Shown here piece after piece: positions 1 through 6,660 of a stretch of DNA of 31,409 bases. Source of the stretch: Ignavibacteria bacterium (GTDB lineage: Bacteria; Bacteroidota; Ignavibacteria; Tepidaquicellales; Tepidaquicellaceae); the NCBI GenBank assembly GCA_016704345.1, contig JADJAH010000028.1:1-31409 (forward strand), read 5' to 3'. The translations under genes and the position numbers were made by a program. Position 1 is the first letter of the stretch. Each line of letters opens with the position of its first letter. Below the pieces are notes generated by a model. That model ran no database searches. It saw only the letters and a list, made by a program, of their open reading frames with translations, and had not been told where the DNA came from.

Positions 1-98
1 GCCGGTTGTCTTTACACCGACAAAGAAGATTCCTCGAAGCTCTTGTCTTTCTTTACCAGAGCGTTGTATTTGATGCGATCAGTTAGTGTGGTTGTCAT
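1..98 (-). CDS. N-terminal fragment of Ada-type methyl-DNA repair/AlkA-like protein, frameshifted and cut by the window edge
   Basis: Read from an ATG at 98, the minus strand gives MTTTLTDRIKYNALVKKDKSFEE, then hits a stop at about 12. Adding one base near 30-38 restores FFVGVKTTG. The combined pattern 'D..SFE..FFVGVKTTG' is the start of the Ada metal-binding domain (methylphosphotriester acceptor, normally followed by the zinc-binding CRPxCPA segment), found in Ada regulators and in Ada-AlkA fusion glycosylases. The rest of the gene lies outside the window, so the two cannot be told apart. The role would be cytoplasmic repair of, or response to, DNA alkylation. The missing base could be a sequencing error. 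The family assignment rests on about 30 residues. Confidence 0.55.
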
Positions 99-161
99 TT
101 CGTTTTTAGACAAAGCTATCTGAATTTCATTTTTCTATCTACCGAAAACTTTACAAGCAAT

Positions 162-1909
162 TTATTTCAGCAATATCATTCGGTTGATTTTAGACTGCCC
201 GTCGAACTCAGCTTCTGCAAAATATATTCCGGACGGGTATGAATGAGCACTCCACTGCATTTCAAATGAACCGGCAGTGTAAACCTCATTAGTGATCTCA
301 GCCATTTGCTTTCCTGTCGAGTTGAAGATTCTCACAAGGAGTCTTCCTTCTTTCGGCAGGTCAACTCTTATGTTGGTTGATGGATTGAACGGATTAGGAT
401 AATTCTGATGAAGCGTGAATGCTTCCGGAATTATCGAAGAGATTTGATTTACAGAAGTTGTGCCATTGTTGAAGATGAATAGCAGATCATCGATCTCATC
501 AATTCCTGCAAGGTCAAGGTCGCCGTCATTGTCACGGTCATGAACTGTAATGCATGAGCCGGATTCTGAAGAGGGAGTGTAATGGGATTGTTGGTGAAGA
601 CTCCGCTTCCGTTGTTTGGATACGCGCTGAATGTGCCGCCGGCATAATTGCTTGCAATAAGATCAAGATCATTATCGCCGTCAACATCACCAATATCAAT
701 TGCCAGAGGAAATTGTCCCGATGTGTAATTTGCAACAACCCCGAGCCCGCCTGTGCCGTTGCTGAAGATCACGCCGATCCTGTTTGAACTGGAAAGCGCC
801 GCGGCAACATCGGGGAATCCGTCCTTATTAATATCACCAACAACAAGAGCCCACGGTGCCCCGTTAAGAGCAGATCTTGAAGAAAATGTGAAACTTCCGT
901 TGCCGTCACCGAGCATTAGCACAACTTCACCGCTAGAGTAACACGCAACAAAGGCATCGAGTATTCCATCATTGTTTGCATCGGTCACCATCACACCGGT
1001 CTCCTGATTTCCGACCGTATTAATATTTTGTGCAGTCCCGAATGTTCCGTCACCGTTGTTGCGGAAAATAGAAATATTATTGCCTCCACGGTTAGCGGTG
1101 ATCACATCATCGTATCCGTCGCCGTCAAAATCTCCGAATGCAACACCGCGCACATTGTTTCCTGCGAGATAAGGCAATTCCGGATCAAAGCCGGCATTTG
1201 GCAATCCACGGAAATAGCTGAGAACATTGTTCCCTACATTGCCAACTATAATATCAACGATGCCGTCATGATTGAAATCTGCAGCCTCGCTCGGACTTGC
1301 TCTGATACCGGCCGGCATCGGATGCAAGGAATACATCGTGTCGTAATTGTTGCCGTTATTGAGATAGACTCTGAAGTCGTTTGAGATCTCATTGACGATT
1401 GCCAGGTCAGTCTTTCCGTCGTCATTGAAATCACATCCCAAAGCTCCGTAACACTGAATATGCCCTTCACCTGAACGCCTCACTGGAATAGTCTTGATCC
1501 TTGATTGATTGAGAGTTCCCGGTTCTGCTTTGGTCCAGAAGTTCCATGCAAAGCCCTTTTCCATCGTTACATTGCCAGAACTTCTTATGCCTTTCGAAAG
1601 TGAAACAGTCATCCATTCGCCTGCTAACATTGGTGACGCAGGAGTGAAGACTATCTGTGTGTTCCCGTTCTGAAGTTGCAAGCTACCCGGTATCACTCCC
1701 GATTGTCTTCCAAAGACTCTGAATGTAAGATTGCTTACTGACGCAGGATCAATTGCGGTATTGAAAGTTGCAGTGATTTGGGTTGACCTCGGTGCGTTGA
1801 GTATTTGTCTCTGCGGTGAAACTCCGGTTACCTGAGGTGCCTGTGAAAACGCTGAGTTTACTGCCAATGAAACCAACAGCAATGCTGTTATGAACGAAAG
1901 CTTCTTCAT
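162..1909 (-). CDS. FG-GAP/VCBS repeat protein with SbsA-type Ig-like domain and T9SS type A sorting domain (one frameshift)
   Basis: The protein opens with a signal peptide (residues ~1-22, ending AFSQ). A Big_5/SbsA-like Ig domain follows (~25-125, 'PQVTGVSPQ...STQITATFNTAID'). After it come six or more FG-GAP/VCBS repeats with calcium-loop-like DxNxDGxxD motifs (DFNDDGKTD, DFNHDGIVD, DFDGDGYDD, DANNDGILD, DINKDGFPD, DVDGDNDLD), the signature of an integrin-like beta-propeller. The main frame runs off into unrelated sequence near 545-570. Shifting by one base restores a further repeat (HDRDNDGDLDLAGID), then LHQNYPNPFNPSTN and a complete T9SS C-terminal domain ending NRMILLK at 162. It is therefore one gene with a one-base deletion just before the last repeat. 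Likely exported through the Sec and T9SS routes and surface-anchored or released. Binding partner unknown. Confidence 0.85.
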
Positions 1910-1915
1910 TTTTGG

Positions 1916-1966
1916 AAAGTTGATTTGGCAAATATGAATAGAATGAAAAGCAATTGCAAGAAGTGA
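1916..1966. repeat. 51-bp dispersed repeat, copy 1
   Basis: This stretch, immediately 5' of the FG-GAP gene start, matches 9843-9893 at 47 of 51 positions and in the same orientation. Both copies are followed after some distance by a short 'TTTCTAAGCCA' string (about 1999 and 9954), so the homology may be part of a longer, eroded element. No protein-coding explanation is visible. Confidence 0.6.
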
Positions 1967-2047
1967 ATCATGTTTTACTTAAGCATTACCTTTGCAATTT
2001 TCTAAGCCATGATTTGGCAATGTTGCCATCTAAACATTAGTTTTCAT

Positions 2048-2326
2048 GCTCGTTCCCAAACTCCAGTTTGGGAACGCACTTGTTCATGAAGCTCTGCTTT
2101 GATTCTTACATGAAATTAGCTTCATTCCAGATCGTCAATTTCCAGTTCTCCTTCTACATCAAGACTACATGAAGCAGAAGAACTGCACTTCCAATGCTGA
2201 AGCTCATCGACAAGTCCCCTCTTTAAAGGACTTGCGTCAGCAGGCAATTCCACAGACGCCACAAAAATGATATGAAACGGAGTTTCATGTGCAAGAGCGT
2301 TCCCAAACAGGAGTTTGGGAACGAGC
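2048..2326. repeat. 279-bp element bounded by 30-bp inverted repeats that are themselves hairpins
   Basis: The left end (2048-2077) and right end (2297-2326) are reverse complements with one mismatch. Each end is also a self-complementary hairpin of the form CGTTCCCAAAC...GTTTGGGAACG. The inverted homology continues inward, imperfectly, for another ~20 bases (CATGAAGCTC / GAGTTTCATG). The interior has no convincing gene. Open frames across it are by-products of the repeat. It looks like a short non-autonomous mobile element; its mobiliser is unknown. Confidence 0.7.
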
Positions 2327-2360
2327 GGTAAAAACTCCTCAGGGCAAAAGCATCTATTCC

Positions 2361-2681
2361 CGCCGTTGTTGGTCTTAGCGAGCAACGCGAGCGTGACCAA
2401 CAACTTACACTCTCATTCTACAAGAATTCTTCGCCAGAACTCGTTCAACATTATTCAGCGCTACAATTTTTCCGGGATGTACGTAGTGGAAATGTATGTT
2501 GCTGGTAAGGGTAAGTTGTTGCCTGCCCGCAGTCGGCTAATCAAGTACACTCTCTGCAGGCCTGCCTGCCGATTGGCCATTGGAGTTGAAATGCATCTTG
2601 TCAGGCAGGCGGGGTCTCGCCCGCAGGAGAATTCCAGAGAACTTTCAGTTGCTTCGCTGCGGGCTAAGACCAACAACGGCG
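2361..2681. repeat. MITE-like element, copy 1, with perfect ~19-bp terminal inverted repeats
   Basis: The ends read CGCCGTTGTTGGTCTTAGC (2361-2379) and its reverse complement (2663-2681). Inside each end lies a subterminal GACCAACAACTT in inverted orientation, so each end can fold into a hairpin (GTTGTTGGTC with GACCAACAAC; loop about 20 nt at the left end). Copy 2 is at 12259-12576 and a diverged copy 3 at 4545-4835. There is no coding capacity beyond repeat-derived open frames. This copy carries a ~92-bp secondary insertion at 2521-2612. Confidence 0.8.
2521..2612 (-). repeat. ~92-bp GCCTGCC...GGCAGGC element nested in MITE copy 1
   Basis: The reverse complement of this segment is homologous to 12296-12385 inside MITE copy 2. 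Both share the core ATGCAT(C/G)TT or ATGCATTTCAACTCCAATGG-type sequence and the arms GCCTGCC and GCGGGCAGG. MITE copy 2 shows the empty site (AAGTTGTTGGTCTCG), so the boundaries can be placed to within one or two bases. Related, more eroded copies occur at 19079-19134, 19390-19521 and 19526-19572. No target duplication is evident. Confidence 0.75.
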
Positions 2682-2876
2682 AAAAAATGATTATTAGAAA
2701 AACGGCAATGTGAAGTCACAGCAGCTTTCAGGAAGCTACAACGACAACTTTGCAAATACTTCGGATCTCAGTTCTTACCTTTCTGACGCGGGCTTGAATT
2801 CCATTCTCCGGCGAACCAATACAAGACTTACGTTTTGCATTATCCTTCTTCGCCTCATTTCCTAAAATCTGAACAA

Positions 2877-3212
2877 CTACTGACCGATGAGCGTACCAAG
2901 TTTTTGCAGGACTTCGTCTACCGATACTTCAGGTAAGGTACAAACAAACTTCGCCTTTCTCATCTTCCAATCAAGGCATTTCACCTGGTCAGACAGAATC
3001 GCTCCACTTATTTGTAAACCTTCGGGTATTATTACTTCAAAAGGATAATTCTTAACATTGCTTGTTATAGGGCACAATATTGCAAGGCCGACTTTTCCGT
3101 TATAGGCGGCAGGTGACAGAACTAATGCTGGCCTTCGCCCTGCCTGCTCATGTCCTGTCTGCGGAGTGAATGAAATCCAAATTATGTCACCTCTATCAGG
3201 AATGTATGACAT
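2877..3212 (-). CDS. mazF: MazF-family endoribonuclease toxin
   Basis: A 111-residue protein starting MSYIPDRGDIIWISF. The start at 3212 lies 4 nt after the antitoxin stop, whereas the longer frame would overlap the antitoxin. It follows the E. coli MazF plan closely: PDxGDIIWxxF, HEQAGRRPALVLSP (R27 corresponds to the catalytic Arg of MazF), CPITSN (T50 near the second active-site position), YPFEV, DQVKCLDW and a C-terminal LIG. MazF toxins cut mRNA at short single-strand motifs and stop translation unless bound by MazE. It is transcribed after mazE on the minus strand, so this is a standard antitoxin-first operon, normally autoregulated by the MazEF complex. Full length, with no damage seen. 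Confidence 0.95.
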   Translation of the reverse strand: MSYIPDRGDIIWISFTPQTGHEQAGRRPALVLSPAAYNGKVGLAILCPITSNVKNYPFEVIIPEGLQISGAILSDQVKCLDWKMRKAKFVCTLPEVSVDEVLQKLGTLIGQ

Positions 3213-3216
3213 TATT

Positions 3217-3459
3217 TTACCAAACTTCTTTTCCTGTTGCATCACCAGTATCTGTCTCATGATGCATATTATTCTTGTTTACGGCGGACAGCAATTGTTC
3301 GAGCGTCCGAGTTTGCTCGACAACCGGCTTAATAACTATCTGACCCTCAACAAGCGACACTTCAACTAAAGAATCGTTTTCAAGCCGGGCGTCAAGTGCA
3401 AATACTTTCGGAATTCTCAGGGCAAGGCTGTTGCCCCATTTCTGAACTTTTGTGAGCAT
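3217..3459 (-). CDS. mazE: MazE-family antitoxin (AbrB/SpoVT fold)
   Basis: An 80-residue protein, MLTKVQKWGNSLALRIPK followed by LVEVSLVEGQIVIKPV. This is the swapped-hairpin AbrB-type DNA-binding domain of MazE (compare the pattern 'VKRWGNSxAVRIP...VDGKLxIxP'). The C-terminal ~35 residues (QTRTLEQLLSAVNKNN) form the flexible tail that usually wraps around and inhibits MazF. The stop codon is 4 nt before mazF. Expected to bind its own promoter together with MazF. A weak inverted repeat (GTATCT...AGATAC) lies just upstream at about 3475-3494 and is a possible operator. Confidence 0.92.
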   Translation of the reverse strand: MLTKVQKWGNSLALRIPKVFALDARLENDSLVEVSLVEGQIVIKPVVEQTRTLEQLLSAVNKNNMHHETDTGDATGKEVW

Positions 3460-3575
3460 AGTTGATTTAATTTTGTATCTACAATAAAGATACTCACTTT
3501 TGCCTGATCAGTCAATGTTCTTTTGGTTTATGAGAAGGGAAAGGATAACAACAGAAGCAACTCGCCCTGAGCAGT

Positions 3576-3803
3576 CTAAAGCTTAAAGTGCGTGCGATCA
3601 GTCCCCACCGGCGCAGGCCATTCGAAAACGAGCGTTCCGCCGTTGCCGGTGTTCCCGAACTTGGTGAAGGTCACCGGCAACTTACCTTTTCGTTCCCCCT
3701 CATATGACGCACGCGGCAGAGTAACAAAGATGTGGAATATTTCAGCAGGATTCTCAAAAGCCTCTTGGTGACTGCCGTCGGCTTTAATCCGGATGATTTC
3801 CAT
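3576..3803 (-). CDS. Doubtful 75-residue hypothetical ORF overlapping a REP-like hairpin
   Basis: Begins MEIIRIKADGSHQEAFENPAE; no family recognised. The second half is encoded by a perfect 10-bp-stem hairpin (GTTGCCGGTG at 3642-3651, CACCGGCAAC at 3672-3681). Its surroundings (CGCCGTTG...CAACTTACC) have the same layout as the ends of the MITE at 2361-2681 with different stem bases. The C-terminal half is therefore repeat-derived. The first ~35 residues could be a genuine small protein, or the remains of one into which the repeat inserted. It is divergent from the PIN gene, with about 47 bp between their starts. Confidence 0.3.
   Translation of the reverse strand: MEIIRIKADGSHQEAFENPAEIFHIFVTLPRASYEGERKGKLPVTFTKFGNTGNGGTLVFEWPAPVGTDRTHFKL
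3642..3681. repeat. REP-like hairpin with a 10-bp perfect stem
   Basis: Arms 3642-3651 and 3672-3681 are exact reverse complements around a 20-nt loop. The flanks CGCC on the left and TTACC on the right match the end structure of the MITEs at 2361 and 12259, suggesting a related palindromic family with compensated stem changes. Confidence 0.55.
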
Positions 3804-3850
3804 TTTATTCTAATCTTGTTATACATACTATTCTAAAGAATTTTGATGCT

Positions 3851-4312
3851 TTGAATATAAGAAGAGTATATATTGATACTTCAGTTGTCGGTGGTTTTTT
3901 TGATCCTGAATTTCAAGAAGATACCCGGCAATTTTTTAAAATGCTTGAGGACGGAGAGATGGTTTTTGTTGTTTCTGATCTTATGGAACTTGAACTGTTG
4001 GAGGCACCTTCAATTGTAGGTGAGCTTTTATCGAGATACAGTAAACATTGTTTTGAAAAAGTCTGTCTGACGGAGGAAGCTACGAAGCTTGCTGCTTCAT
4101 ATATTGTTGAAAAAGTAGTTGGAAAGTCGAGCATTGAAGATTGTCGTCATATTGCAATTGCCACAATTGCTAAAGTAGATGTACTTGCTAGTTGGAATTT
4201 CAGACATATTGTAAATCTTGACAAAATCAGAGGTTACAATTCTGTCAATTTAAGAAATGGATATTCCATTTTGGAAATACGTAGCCCAAAGGAGTTGCTG
4301 AAAAATGGATGA
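3851..4312 (+). CDS. PIN-domain ribonuclease toxin (VapC-like)
   Basis: A 153-residue protein beginning with TTG (MNIRRVYIDTSVVGGFFD). The next upstream ATG is out of frame. PIN hallmarks: first acidic residue D9 in YIDTS, a central acidic cluster (D43, E46, E48), and D97 in EDCRHIAIA followed by ASWNFRHIVN, the usual end of the PIN active site. PIN toxins are Mg2+-dependent RNases. The gene overlaps the following small ORF by 8 nt (4305-4312), so the two are translationally coupled. Toxin-before-antitoxin order differs from classical VapBC but is known for this PIN subgroup. The substrate RNA is unknown. Confidence 0.85.
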   Translation: MNIRRVYIDTSVVGGFFDPEFQEDTRQFFKMLEDGEMVFVVSDLMELELLEAPSIVGELLSRYSKHCFEKVCLTEEATKLAASYIVEKVVGKSSIEDCRHIAIATIAKVDVLASWNFRHIVNLDKIRGYNSVNLRNGYSILEIRSPKELLKNG

Positions 4313-4472
4313 TCAAGAGACAAGAAAATTAGATGCTGTAAAAATGATGAGGGAAATACGTGATAAAATCAGCAAAGAAACGATGGATATGAATTTTGAG
4401 GAATTGAGCAAGTATGTTTCAAAGAAGTTGGAAAATTCTGAAGTAGTAAAAGACAAACCCCATACAGGCTGA
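4305..4472 (+). CDS. Small antitoxin partner of the PIN toxin
   Basis: A 55-residue ORF starting MDDQETRKLDAVKMMREIRD. The stretch 'DAVKMMREIRDKISKE..DMNFEELSKYVSKKL' matches what I know of a short, charged antitoxin family that follows PIN-domain genes in Bacteroidota and cyanobacteria. The ATG at 4305 lies inside the last codons of the toxin gene (overlap 8 nt). The sequence is strongly helical and charged, with no DNA-binding fold obvious, so it probably neutralises the toxin by wrapping it. Identification rests on the motif and the overlap, not on a database search. Confidence 0.75.
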   Translation: MDDQETRKLDAVKMMREIRDKISKETMDMNFEELSKYVSKKLENSEVVKDKPHTG

Positions 4473-4508
4473 TTCTCCCGGTTGCATCATTTTCCCTTTT
4501 CATGTTCT

Positions 4509-4534
4509 CGCTCCCAATCTCCTGATTGGGAGCG
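4509..4534. repeat. Hairpin CGCTCCCAAT...ATTGGGAGCG
   Basis: A perfect 10-bp stem with a 6-nt loop, resembling the hairpin ends of the 279-bp element at 2048-2326 (CGTTCCCAAAC...GTTTGGGAACG) with changed stem bases. It lies 36 bp after the antitoxin stop and could act as a terminator, although no T-run follows. Confidence 0.5.
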
Positions 4535-4544
4535 TAACGTTTTC

Positions 4545-4835
4545 TGCCGCTGTTGGTCTTAGCCCGCATCTACAGCATCTCTGATTCTTACATAAATTTT
4601 CGAGCGGGCGAGACCAACAGCTTACCTATCTCCATCCTGCCCCCGCCGGGGGAGGTTTTCAAAGTTGGGCGCAGCAACCCTATACTATACCATTCATCTC
4701 CTCAGTGAACTTTCATTTTTTAATTAGCATAGCTATCCAAGTTTAATGTGTGCGGTGGTTATAGGATTCAAATTGCTGGGGTAAATTTATGTTAGAATCT
4801 GATGCTCTTGATGCGGGCTAATACCAACAGCGGCA
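4545..4835. repeat. MITE-like element, diverged copy 3
   Basis: 25-bp terminal inverted repeats with one mismatch (4545-4569 and 4811-4835, starting TGCCGCTGTTGGT). A subterminal GCGGGCGAGACCAACAGC (about 4604-4621) pairs with the left end to form a long hairpin. It is the same family as the elements at 2361 and 12259 but with different interior sequence, including a palindromic CCCCCGCCGGGGG. It carries no 92-bp insertion and no gene. The rest of the gap up to 4907 shows nothing recognisable. Confidence 0.7.
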
Positions 4836-4907
4836 CGAAAAAATCCCGGTAAAACCTGCTCTCCTGCACAGCTTCACATTACTTTATTGCATTCTCACAT
4901 ATTTATT

Positions 4908-6209
4908 CTACTTCAGCATAATCATAGATTTTTCCTCCGTAAAATCCCCGGCTTGAATTCTATAAAAATAAATCCCGCTTTCTAGATTACTTCCGTTAAA
5001 TTCAATTTGATAGCTTCCTTCATTTAAAAATTCATTAATAAGGGTAGCCACTTCCCTTCCGAGAACAGAGTAAACTTTTATTGTAACATATAATGATGAA
5101 GGTATTTCAAATTTTATATTTGTGCTTGGATTAAATGGATTTGGATAATTTTGATAAAGAAAATAATTATTAGGAACTAGGTTTGAAGATTGGCTAACAT
5201 AGGTTAATCCTCCAGTAGTAGTTTTAAGTATTTTCCCTTGATCTCCGGCAATCCAGCCCGTCATATTATTGATAAAAAAAACAGACCTGAGCCTGCTTGG
5301 AGAGTAGTTAATGTGCCAGGTGTATCCACCGTTTGTTGTTAATTGAAGAAAATAAGAGTTAGGGAAATTTTGATGTGCAAGAATTACTCCATGTTCGGGA
5401 TCGGAGAAAAAAATCCCTCCGACATCTCTGAAATAAAAATCATCATACCATATTTGCTGCCATGCTGATCCGGCATCTGTTGTTTTAAAAATTCCAGATG
5501 CGCCGGTTACAAATCCAGTATTTTGATTGCAAAAAAAGATACCACCATCAACGTTATACATACCAGGTTTTAGTACATTTATCCAATTAATTCCTCCATT
5601 TGTTGATTTATGAATTGTAGAGATATACCCGTTTGCAGCATACCCGGTATTTTCATTTATAAAAAAACAATTTTGATTAACAATATTTCCAAAGTGTTCC
5701 CAATTACTGCCTTTGTCAGCAGACTTATAAACTCCGTAAAATCCAATAAATCCTACAGAATCATTAACAAATTGTATGTTGGTAAAGTATGTATCATAGG
5801 TGTTCATTATGGTATTCCAATTGACTCCACCATTGGTTGTTCTAATAATAATTCTCGTTGGAGAACCCCATATTGGAGGGGGATAGTTTCCACCGACAAT
5901 TACGCCTGTATTTTCATCTATGAAATGCATAGCTCTTAATAAAGTATTGCCAAACCTGCTGCTTACCCAGTTATTTCCTGCATCAGTAGTTTTTAAAATC
6001 AAACCGCTGTCACCTGCTGCCCAGCCTGTGTTTTCATTCAGAAATCTTATTGAAAATAGGTTTAATGAGGTACCGCTATTTTGCTGCACCCAACCAGTTT
6101 GTGCATTTACATTTTCATAAAGCTGAAATAAAAGAAATAATGGGAAGAACAATCTGAGCAGAAGAATTATTACGTTCTCTGGAAATATTGATTTTTCAGG
6201 ATTGCTCAT
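4908..6209 (-). CDS. Ycf48-like (PSII BNR) beta-propeller protein with T9SS type A sorting domain
   Basis: About 433 residues from ATG 6209 (MSNPEKSIF); an in-frame ATG at 6248 is possible but would put 13 extra residues before the hydrophobic segment. A signal peptide (IILLLRLFFPLFLLF, cleavage near NVNAQ) is followed by repeated 'NENTGWAAG...ILKTTDAGNNW' units, the Ycf48-like BNR propeller. The C-terminus has LYQNYPNPFNPSTN and a T9SS domain ending EKSMIMLK. Surface or secreted protein. In this phylum such propellers are common T9SS cargo and have nothing to do with photosystem assembly. A paralogous architecture is at 29781-31102. Intact reading frame. Confidence 0.88.
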   Translation of the reverse strand: MSNPEKSIFPENVIILLLRLFFPLFLLFQLYENVNAQTGWVQQNSGTSLNLFSIRFLNENTGWAAGDSGLILKTTDAGNNWVSSRFGNTLLRAMHFIDENTGVIVGGNYPPPIWGSPTRIIIRTTNGGVNWNTIMNTYDTYFTNIQFVNDSVGFIGFYGVYKSADKGSNWEHFGNIVNQNCFFINENTGYAANGYISTIHKSTNGGINWINVLKPGMYNVDGGIFFCNQNTGFVTGASGIFKTTDAGSAWQQIWYDDFYFRDVGGIFFSDPEHGVILAHQNFPNSYFLQLTTNGGYTWHINYSPSRLRSVFFINNMTGWIAGDQGKILKTTTGGLTYVSQSSNLVPNNYFLYQNYPNPFNPSTNIKFEIPSSLYVTIKVYSVLGREVATLINEFLNEGSYQIEFNGSNLESGIYFYRIQAGDFTEEKSMIMLK

Positions 6210-6339
6210 ATTCAAATAAATAGAAGTTGAAAAAGTTAAGCATAACATGTTCTTTCTTCAATGCATTTTTTAAATCATTTATATCTTTTTATATCAATGC
6301 TGTCCAAGATAGAATCTGGAACAGTTAGAAATTGTAAAA

Positions 6340-6525
6340 TCAGGAGTTTTTGGCTTTGTACTTTCTCAATAACTCTGAATCCATACCCGAATACTTCTTC
6401 TTCCAATTGTAAAGTGTATTACGCTTGATACCCAGCTGACGGCAAATGGCATCAACATTCTTGCCTGCTTCGAGTTCCATCAGCTACTGTACTATCTGGC
6501 TCTCCGTGAACTTTGATTTCTTCAT
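6340..6525 (-). pseudogene. IS3-family transposase OrfA remnant
   Basis: Reading the minus strand from ATG 6525 gives MKKSKFTESQIVQ, a TAG stop, then LMELEAGKNVDAICRQLGIKRNTLYNWKKKYSGMDSELL and a stop at 6340. This is the helix-turn-helix OrfA of IS3-type elements (pattern 'KFTExQIV...V..VCRELGIS..TYYNWKxKYGGM'). It has an in-frame nonsense codon, has lost its C-terminal coiled coil, and no orfB is present. It sits directly upstream of the GAF gene. A TTAAAAGT..GACA / TGTC..ACTTTTAA inverted repeat at about 6536-6569 may be the remains of the element's end or an unrelated hairpin. Confidence 0.75.
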
Positions 6526-6660
6526 CTTCTTGTTATTTTAAAAGTTAGACATTTTTGTCTACTTTTAAACTGTAGGTGTTTTGGGGATACTTACAATCTA
6601 TCGGGTACAAAAAATAGTTTTCAGAGTTCGGTTCATTTCAGTAAATTCAGCTATAAAGAA

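Noticed and set aside
1028..1384. 118-codon plus-strand ORF
   Set aside because: It is antisense to the FG-GAP repeats, which have clear family motifs on the other strand. The long antisense frames at 14345-15049 and 16664-17023 are shadows of DUF1501/DUF1800 for the same reason.
2122..2713. Several small ORFs on both strands
   Set aside because: They lie entirely within the two repeat elements and their translations consist of inverted-repeat sequence. The same kind of frame appears at 12245-12699.
4908..6209. Photosystem II assembly role for the Ycf48-like protein
   Set aside because: It has a signal peptide and a T9SS sorting domain, and no photosynthesis genes are nearby. Only the propeller fold is shared.
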